From positions 54,782,722-54,846,721 of the forward strand of contig CM054155.1 in assembly GCA_028751875.1 (NCBI GenBank): a stretch of DNA of 64,000 nucleotides, written 5' to 3'. A program made the translations under genes and the position numbers. Every line of letters starts with the position of its first letter. The first letter of the stretch is position 1. This document shows positions 56,806-64,000 of the stretch, piece by piece. A model generated the notes under the pieces. The model did no database searches. It saw only the letters and a program-made list of their open reading frames with translations, and had not been told where the DNA came from. Source of the stretch: Rapana venosa. Its lineage: Eukaryota > Mollusca > Gastropoda > Neogastropoda > Muricidae.

Positions 56806-59124
56806 GTTGTAGACATCACCATCCCATGAAGTCAGAAACTCTGCCATAATGATTGGCCAAATTAAAAACCAGTCCTCGCATTCAAAAATCTCGCCACGGG
56901 TGAACTTCAGAGAGTAAGCGGAAGACCCCCCAAAAAACACCACAACAACCAAACAGAGCCTAGTAAAAGAGTAAGTAAAAGCAAAACTGTATTGGAAATA
57001 TGCCACAAAAGTCAAAGGCAAAATGGCATGCCGAATAGGTTACAAACTCAATCATACAAAAACAACCACAAGACACAATTTCAGACCATGTTTTCTTTCC
57101 TTTTTAATTGAAGATTCTTAAAGTAAACCCAATAAATAACTTGTAAGAAAAAAGTAAAAAGATAGCGCTAGTAGACAAGATAACAAGAGAAAAAGCCAAC
57201 ATATACCATAGTGTAAGAAGTAGAGAAAATAAACATCCCTCAAACCTACATTCAGTTCTTGACTTCAGCATTATTGAACAAAGATGTATGGCAAAGTTGT
57301 AAAAGTGGGAATAGGGACACGTTCAAAAAAAAGAAAAGGAAAACTTTAATGAATAAATTCATACACCACACAATATTAACTTGATGGAAATGTTAAAAAG
57401 TAACTTAATTTTCAATCAAGCTGAATATCAAGTAAATGCTGGCTGAAGCCACTGATACAAAAGACATGAGTAGCAAAGAAGGAAAAACTGACTAAAAATC
57501 TTGCTGTACAACCCACACCCACTTTGAAGACTTTATATTCATGATCTTAAAAATATAACATGAAATGTAAGCAACAGGAGCTAAAATATTAACAAACACT
57601 ATACACTCACAAACACTTGTAAATAACACTCTTTTCCGTTATTTTTAGCTGAACACAGTAGATTAAGCACTAAAGATTCATACAATACAACAAATTATCT
57701 GTCAATAGGAGATTATTTCAAAACAGTATTTGGAACAAAAACTGTAATTATCTACAAGGTATCCAAAATCTATGCCCTCTCACCCTTCCGACAGTCTGTA
57801 CGCAATCCAGTCCATCTTCTCAATAGTTGAGTGACAACTTCAGACGACAAATGGAAGCAACAACACACTCCAAAATTAATTACATTCCTGTTTTAGGTGT
57901 TTGTTGTGAACTAGAAATCAATTTGCAAAATAAAAGAATTTATCAAAACACGTTCGTGCAATTTATTTTATGCAACAAAATCCATCAACAAAATTAGTTA
58001 AACATCAACAAAGGATCACACCTTGATCCTGCGTCATTTTCGTTGAAGATGGAATATGCATTCCTTAAGGCAGGATTAAAAAAGCAACATCCATAAAGAT
58101 GAAACACACACAGAGATCTGCAACTACCCAGCTCATAGTACCGCGCTATATTCACAAGCAACATCCACATGCACTGACTGGGGCGATGGCATACAGCACA
58201 GACTAAACTCACAGATGTAGTTCTCTTCAGACAGCAACTCTATGGTCTGTCAATAGGAGCAAAAATTGTTTGTGCTACTGTAATCACCTGACAAAAGCAC
58301 AGTGCATCCAACTTCAGTGTGGAGAGAAATCATCTTCTTAAGCCTATTTGGAAAAAGGCAGGAGAATGAGCGTGAGTAAGCGAAAAAATATGCACCAAGA
58401 AATAATAAAAAGGTATAGACCAGAAAGGTGCTGCCATGACCTGGGCGCGGAGGCAGGACCAAAGGCAGAAATGAACAAAGGGAAAGAAAAGCGGGAATTC
58501 CTAGCATAGAATTTCAAGGAGGTATGACTGCTATTGATACTGACAGGCCCCTGGCATCCCCATGGGGGAATACAGGAATCAAAAGCCTACACAACTATCT
58601 TCATTCATGGCAATCTCTTGGTGGCAACAGAATGTGAAACATTCCCCTGAAGCTGGATTAGTGCTGCCTACATTGTTGGGTACTGAAAAAATGTCTCTGC
58701 AAATTAAACAATCTTCTATCCCATATGTATTGATATTATCAGCGAGGCAAGAGTGCATATATTGCACAACAACAAAAACCTAACAGTTAACAAGACAGCA
58801 CACATCTCAAACGGGTATCAAAACAACTAATAAATCTCTTTCAAAAGGAGACAGAAAACAATAAAATATCAGGTAGGCTAGGTCTGGATCAGACAACTGG
58901 TTTGGTAAATCATTAGCACATTTAATCTCTACAACACGCGATTTTTTTGGGTACTTTTTTACAGAATAAATCTTTCCATTTGGGTTAACAATGGCTATTG
59001 ACTCAGCTTTGTTTGTGACAAAAAATACATATAAACATTAGCACTATCATCAACAAACAACAAATTCGAAGATCTAGTGTGGTGTTTACGCTAAGTAGAA
59101 CCAGAGATTTACAGAAGTATAAGG
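56806..59124. other. AT-rich, no recognised gene
   Basis: AT-rich, apparently single copy within the window. Minus-strand frames at 57,994-58,212 and 58,250-58,507 (the latter hydrophobic, possibly by chance) show no known domain. Confidence 0.4.
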
Positions 59125-59496
59125 TTGATTTCAATTCAACCCAAATTTGGTTGTGTGTTTCCCCTTTATGCACTCTTGGTATATTTTGATAGCTATGAAA
59201 AGAATATATTTCTTATTTGTTCTATTCAGAAAAACTATCTTCAGATTTATTGTACACAGAGAAAAAAAGATGTTATAAAAAGGATATACAGGGATGTGGA
59301 CATACTAAAGAGACCTTCTAAAGTTTCTTTACTTTTGGGATATGGATATATATTCCTCACACACCACGGAAGATTTCAAACAAAAATAGACAATAAAAGC
59401 AACAACAGAGATAAAAATGCTGAACAAAAAGAATATATTCTCCATTACAAATACAGATATAAATTCCACACACCATTATTATCATTAAATACTTGA
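59125..59496 (+). CDS. Unrecognised 123-codon frame
   Basis: The longest frame in the sparse region that is not a microsatellite or LINE. It starts MISIQPKFGCVFPLYALLVY, is Lys/Tyr/Ile-rich in the second half as expected from AT-rich DNA, and has no known motif, signal-anchor pattern or splice context. Probably chance. Confidence 0.12.
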   Translation: MISIQPKFGCVFPLYALLVYFDSYEKNIFLICSIQKNYLQIYCTQRKKDVIKRIYRDVDILKRPSKVSLLLGYGYIFLTHHGRFQTKIDNKSNNRDKNAEQKEYILHYKYRYKFHTPLLSLNT

Positions 59497-59785
59497 TCGC
59501 AAATGACCGAGTAAAAATAAAAACCTGTACAACCCTCAAATCTTAATGAATGCATAAAATCTTATTTCATGCATAAAATATTCATGTGCCCTAACTTGAC
59601 TTCTCCCTAAGTAACTCCTTGAGGAGTCGATGGGGCAGTGAACAGAGTTTTTCAGGCAGTGTGTTGTGGGCAAGTCAAACCTGAAGGAGCCCATCCCATT
59701 CCAGTGCAGTGGGGTAACAATGTCCTGTGCTCCCACAATTCTTGAATGGCTTTGAACAAGGCCTAAACAATATCAAGTTTTTTGA

Positions 59786-59912
59786 AAAGCACACTCACTC
59801 ACTCACTCACATACACAAACACACTGTGCACACAAATACACACGTGCATACACACACATCATGCGCACACACACGTGCACAAGGGCACCACTCCATGCAC
59901 ACACACCCACAC
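59786..59912. repeat. CA-rich tract
   Basis: Imperfect (CACT)n then (CA)n with ACGTGC interruptions. Confidence 0.85.
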
Positions 59913-60054
59913 ACAGATATGTCATAGTTCTTAAGAATTACACAGATTTAATGTTTTTATGTAATAAAAATACCAAATAATCTCTACAAAAATAAACCAC
60001 AGATTTCTTTTCAATGTAAATATATATATCTAAATCAAAAGGATACAAAGGAAA

Positions 60055-60370
60055 GGTGGTGGACGGTTGCCTAAAAGTAACACTGTGAGGTTCTGGGGGG
60101 TTTGACTCCAAGCCTTGGCCTTTATTCCCGCAGACATGACAGAAAATTGAACTGAGACAGCAAGTCTTTCAGAGGAGAACTAACACCAGTAGACCTGTAT
60201 CTGCTTACGCAGAGAGGACTGTGTGCACACAAAAAGAATTCATGACAGGTGAAAATCGAAACAGCAGTGGAGGTACCTTGTGACCTGTTGTGGCAAAATC
60301 GGTTCGTTCACTTCCCAATAGTCACTCCCCCTGAAGCCAGAATGCAGCTACCTTAAGTGGGATAAAAAAA
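60055..60370 (+). mobile_element. tRNA-derived SINE, third type
   Basis: A-box-like tggtggacggttgcc at 60,058-60,072 and B-box-like GGTTTGACTCC at 60,099-60,109. The body reads ttattcccgcagacatgac, gcaagtctttcagagg and cagagaggactgtgtgcaca. Head spacing is tRNA-like. No clear TSD; the right border is uncertain. Confidence 0.6.
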
Positions 60371-60487
60371 ACACTTGCTGACGTAACATAACAATCCTAT
60401 AATTGGTGAACCTTTGCAGATCAAGCCGAGGACCCAACAAAATCGTACCCCCCCCCCCCCCTCAAAAAAAGGTATTGTTTGGCCACG

Positions 60488-60715
60488 TTTTATTTATACA
60501 TACATACATACTACACATATATGATATATATATATTATATATTATATATATACTATATATATAAATATAAATATATATATATATAATATAAAGGGATATT
60601 GCGTTTTATATATAGTAGATGAGTGAGTAAGGTATTGCGTTATTATATATATATATTTAATTAATATAATAGATAGATAGATATAGATAGATATATAGAT
60701 AGATTTAGATATATA
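60488..60715. repeat. (TA)n / (GATA)n tract
   Basis: Imperfect TA-rich sequence to about 60,660, then (GATA)n to about 60,706. tattgcgtt occurs twice (60,597 and 60,633). Confidence 0.85.
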
Positions 60716-61593
60716 AAGGCAATACCCTTCACTGAGATAAACTTGCATAATTATTTATATATTGCAATGAAGACATAAAGGCGCTTCATGTTGTCCAGTT
60801 TTAGATGCATCACGGAAAATAAAAAATATGACAATAACAAGTAACAAGAGATAGATAATAAATAAAAGCAATAAGGCACATAAAAGAGATAACACTTCAC
60901 TTTTTTCCCCCCCAACTAATGGCAACAGCATGGCAAGAGATGGGTTATTGTACTAGAAAAATGACACACTCACAAAACAAGCTTTAAAAAAAGACTATAA
61001 ACCATCAAAGTAATCTATAAAATACAGAAACCCTAGCTTTGTTTCAGACACGAACAGAAAATAACCTGGGATTGACATTGTGTTAATCATACAAACTCAA
61101 ATGAAGATGGACTGGTTTCTAAGATGCTAAACGACGTGGAATGCATAAAGAAAACCAAACAAACAGCACTGTGTAGAGATAAAGGTGATTGTCTTTGGAA
61201 AAGATGTACAACACAAAAGGAAATCCTCTAGATTTGTAATCATATAGATAGATATAGAGATTAAATTCAACAGCTGATTGTATATTTGTGACTGAATAGG
61301 ATATGTTGGCCCATTCTATGGGGTTTTTAGTCGAGTGATTTTTTTGGTGTTCATCGGCCTGAGCTCTCCGAGTATTATATGGATCAATGGAAAATTTTGT
61401 GTAGCGACAGTTTTGTATACCCACCATTTAAGGTAGGCCGCATTTTGACTTAGAGGGATTGTGGGCTTACTTTAAAACTGCAAGCCATCAACATGAATAT
61501 CATTTGTTAAAAAAGAAAAAAAAAAAGAGCTGGGTAAGATAATAATAAAAACACAAAAACAACCAACCCCACCCACCCACAAGGAGAAAAAAC
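60716..61593. other. AT-rich, no recognised gene
   Basis: Nothing recognisable. It ends at the left border of the second large repeat copy. Confidence 0.4.
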
Positions 61594-64000
61594 AAAGACC
61601 TCAACAACCAGTTCCCTCCCATCTCCTCTCTCACTGTCTCTGCCTTTCTCGGGTTGTGTTGAGTCATAGGCCTGACACATTCGCAGATGATATCCTCCAG
61701 CTCTTTCCTTGGTCTGCCTCTTCTTCAACTCCTCCTTGGCGAGTGCCTTGCAAAACTGTCTTTGTAATTCCTTGGGGATCTTGTGACATGCCCCGACCAT
61801 TTTAGTTTACGCTTTTTTTCACGTTCTTTAGAAGGTTCTCATATGGCCCCAATGGTTTGCAGGATTCTGTTATGCACGCGTCGTGCTATGTGGTCTTTGG
61901 TAGGAGATGCAAGGAGTCTCCCGAACGCATCTCATCTCCACTGCCTGTTTCGGGTCCAAACGGGGTAACGAACCGCCGCACACTTCCGACAACGGGAGCT
62001 TTTTGCTTTCTAGACTCAAGAGCGCCGTTACCTCTTGACCACCGATCCATCACGGATCATTAGAAAACGATGAATAGTCATTAGTACTGCTTCCTGACTC
62101 TGAAATGTACTGTGTATGACCATTTTTTGTCACCTCTATATACACCATTCAGTGATACATACACTTTAAGTCGAACACATATCTAATAACATTTTCAATA
62201 ATTATCAACTTATTAAGTTGAGAACAATAAACAAACCAAAGAGACTGACTTTTATGTAAAGCATCTAAAGAAGAACACTTATAGTAATCTTGAGAAACAT
62301 TTGACGTTCTATTGTTTAAACTCCACCTTAATAACACAATATTCAATGTTGAGTAGACAATTGATAAAACATTCCTTCAATACATGAGTATACCAATATC
62401 CAGGTCAAAGACTGACATCTCGAATGGAGAATCCCTGAGGAGGAACATAATGCTCAGACATATCAAAACATTCTTTTCAATCCAAACAACAACTGTTTTT
62501 GCTAAGGGAAACCAACAAATGCCACTAAACAGACACAATCGATACATTTACACCATAGGGCATAAACTCAATTGTTAATCATACTGAGCACCTGAAACGT
62601 CACTCCCTAATTAGTAAATTTAATAGCAGGTTTACAGAAAGCTTTGTAAACCAGTAAACAAATATGTTCACAACATATTCCATAAATGTTTCGATTTAAA
62701 ACACACAAAGTCAAAATACAAACATATCGAGGTGCCAGACAGAAGGGTCTAAATACAAAATTTGACATCTTTACTTTTTTTATGACTGGACTGGAAACAG
62801 GTGTCTTACTATTATAAAATTAGAAATTTTCCAGTTTTGTGATTCATTATCCCAAATTTTATTGATCAGAACCTCACAAACGACAAACGTCCGTACAAAC
62901 ATAAGGCTAAGTGATGTCTAGAAGAACACCGACCAAAAAAAACTAGCAGACTCTTTTACAACAAAAAAGAAAACACAATCAATCCACAAAAAAAACTAAA
63001 CACTGTTTCAGCATCAAACGAAATAACAAACGACGAAAAGAAACATAACCACAAAAACAAAAACACACAAAACACAACAGCCAAACAAAATAAAACATTT
63101 CTAGCCATCAACCATCACAAACTCACAAAACATAAGTGTTAACGCTTAACAAACAACAAACCAATATCCCATGCACAAACCTAAACTCCCAACAAAAAAA
63201 CATAAAAACAACAACATATAACTAAACACACAACACAGAAACCAAAAAAACCCCAACCCCGTGCCCACCACAAACAACAAACATAACACAACAACTGAAC
63301 GCACCCCTCACACAATGAAACACATAACCCAAACCAAACACAGCTCTACCAACCACCACCCACACCTACACAATCAATAAACGTTACATCATACATAGGT
63401 AGCCCACTCCCACTCACCCCCTCACGGCCCCCCCATACCCCTCGAACCCACCCCACCCCCCCCCGCCACCCACCCCCACCCTGCGCCACCCCCCTACCCC
63501 CACCCACCAACCCCTCCCCCACTTAAACAGTACCACCCTCTCTCTGCCCAAAGTGGTTGTTATTTTAAAAGCAAGAAATCTATCTTTAGATCAAGTCGGC
63601 CAAGAAACTGAATAAGCTAGCGAATTTTTAAAGTAAAGTCAACTAAAATCGACCACATTGAGCGGTGGAAAATATTCAAACTTTTTGTATTTTCCTGTAC
63701 ATTGATAATATTTCAGGCATTTGTGACTTTGCCTTAAATAATTGGATTCTTCTGTATGCTTCTGCAGGAAATCTTGTGGGATAATCCTCCTCAAATAAAG
63801 ACTAGATCTGGCTACAGGTTTTATTGTATTTCCCATTCTGACACACGGCAGTATCACTAGACTGCCATTTTGTAAACTTTGCACAGGAGAAACAATAGGC
63901 CTTGCTATTCACAAGTCGACAGCTGTGGCTAAAATTCTGAGCGAGAAAATCTTGTAGAGAATGGACTGTAGGCGCAGTAACAGACAAACTCGGTAGTTCA
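61594..64000. repeat. Direct repeat of at least 2.4 kb, copy 2 (cut by window end)
   Basis: Same content as 45,314-47,720: tRNA-head/LINE C-terminus chimera (61,594-62,045), LINE D endonuclease region (62,056-62,925), A/C-only tract (62,930-63,542), Cys-containing frame (63,802-63,987). The left flank differs (aaggagaaaaaac here; cggggcctaatt at copy 1), so the repeat has a defined left border. Confidence 0.95.

Noticed and set aside
58250..58507. Minus-strand hydrophobic frame as a membrane protein
   Set aside because: Short, isolated, AT-rich context; hydrophobic runs are expected by chance from such DNA.
60488..60715. Possible origin or scaffold attachment region in the TA-rich tract
   Set aside because: Simple TA/GATA repeat explains it; no additional motif supports a function.

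Overview
The window looks like repeat-dense intergenic or intronic DNA from an animal, most likely a mollusc or another lophotrochozoan. The evidence is several clades of endonuclease-type non-LTR retrotransposons (LINEs), tRNA-derived SINEs with internal Pol III boxes, long (GA)n, (GT)n and (AAT)n microsatellites, and a 34-bp minisatellite. There are no bacterial operons, no Shine-Dalgarno-led ORFs and no intact multi-exon host gene that I can recognise. The species assignment is an inference from repeat style. Nearly every long reading frame is either a decayed retrotransposon ORF or a microsatellite translation.

Layout. 1-2 kb: the 3' half of an RTE-like LINE (+). 1.8-11.6 kb: a head-to-tail tandem duplication of about 4.9 kb, each copy holding a minus-strand LINE ('C'), SINE pieces and GA tracts. 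12-15 kb: a Tx1/L1-like LINE end and a minus-strand LINE ('B') split by a SINE that joins a tRNA-like piece to a 5S-rRNA-like piece. 15.4-22.4 kb: minus-strand LINE 'A', split by a tRNA-headed retroposon with a poly(A) tail, which is itself split by a plus-strand CR1/L2-like LINE; target-site duplications support both steps. 22.9-30.1 kb: minus-strand LINE 'D', split by a nearly complete 3.2-kb RTE-like LINE (24,768-27,971, TSD CAACTG) and by a chimera of a tRNA-like head and a LINE C-terminus. 30.8-31.9 kb: GT/GA tracts around a LINE ORF start that encodes a canonical 2A ribosome-skipping motif.

33.4-40.7 kb: a plus-strand CR1-type LINE whose ORF1 has an SGNH-esterase domain interrupted by a SINE, and whose ORF2 (endonuclease plus reverse transcriptase) is interrupted by a 0.63-kb LINE fragment flanked by a 17-bp TSD. 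40.8-43.4 kb: the minisatellite, split by a 0.74-kb insert. 43.4-45.3 kb: RTE-like and CR1/L2-like fragments joined end to end. 45.3-47.7 kb: a segment that reappears at 61.6-64.0 kb with no difference I could find (offset exactly 16,280), containing a 0.6-kb tract made almost only of A and C. 48-61.6 kb: sparser sequence with SINEs, a CR1/L2-like 3' end, an antisense RTE-like fragment, and several kilobases with nothing recognisable.

No cellular pathway can be read from this window. What can be read is a stratigraphy: old minus-strand LINEs A-D, then RTE, CR1 and SINE insertions, then segmental duplications. Parts of the sequence (6.8-9.4 kb and 45.3-47.3 kb) show clusters of single-base indels and low-complexity runs that look like uncorrected long-read errors, so some 'breaks' may be assembly artefacts.
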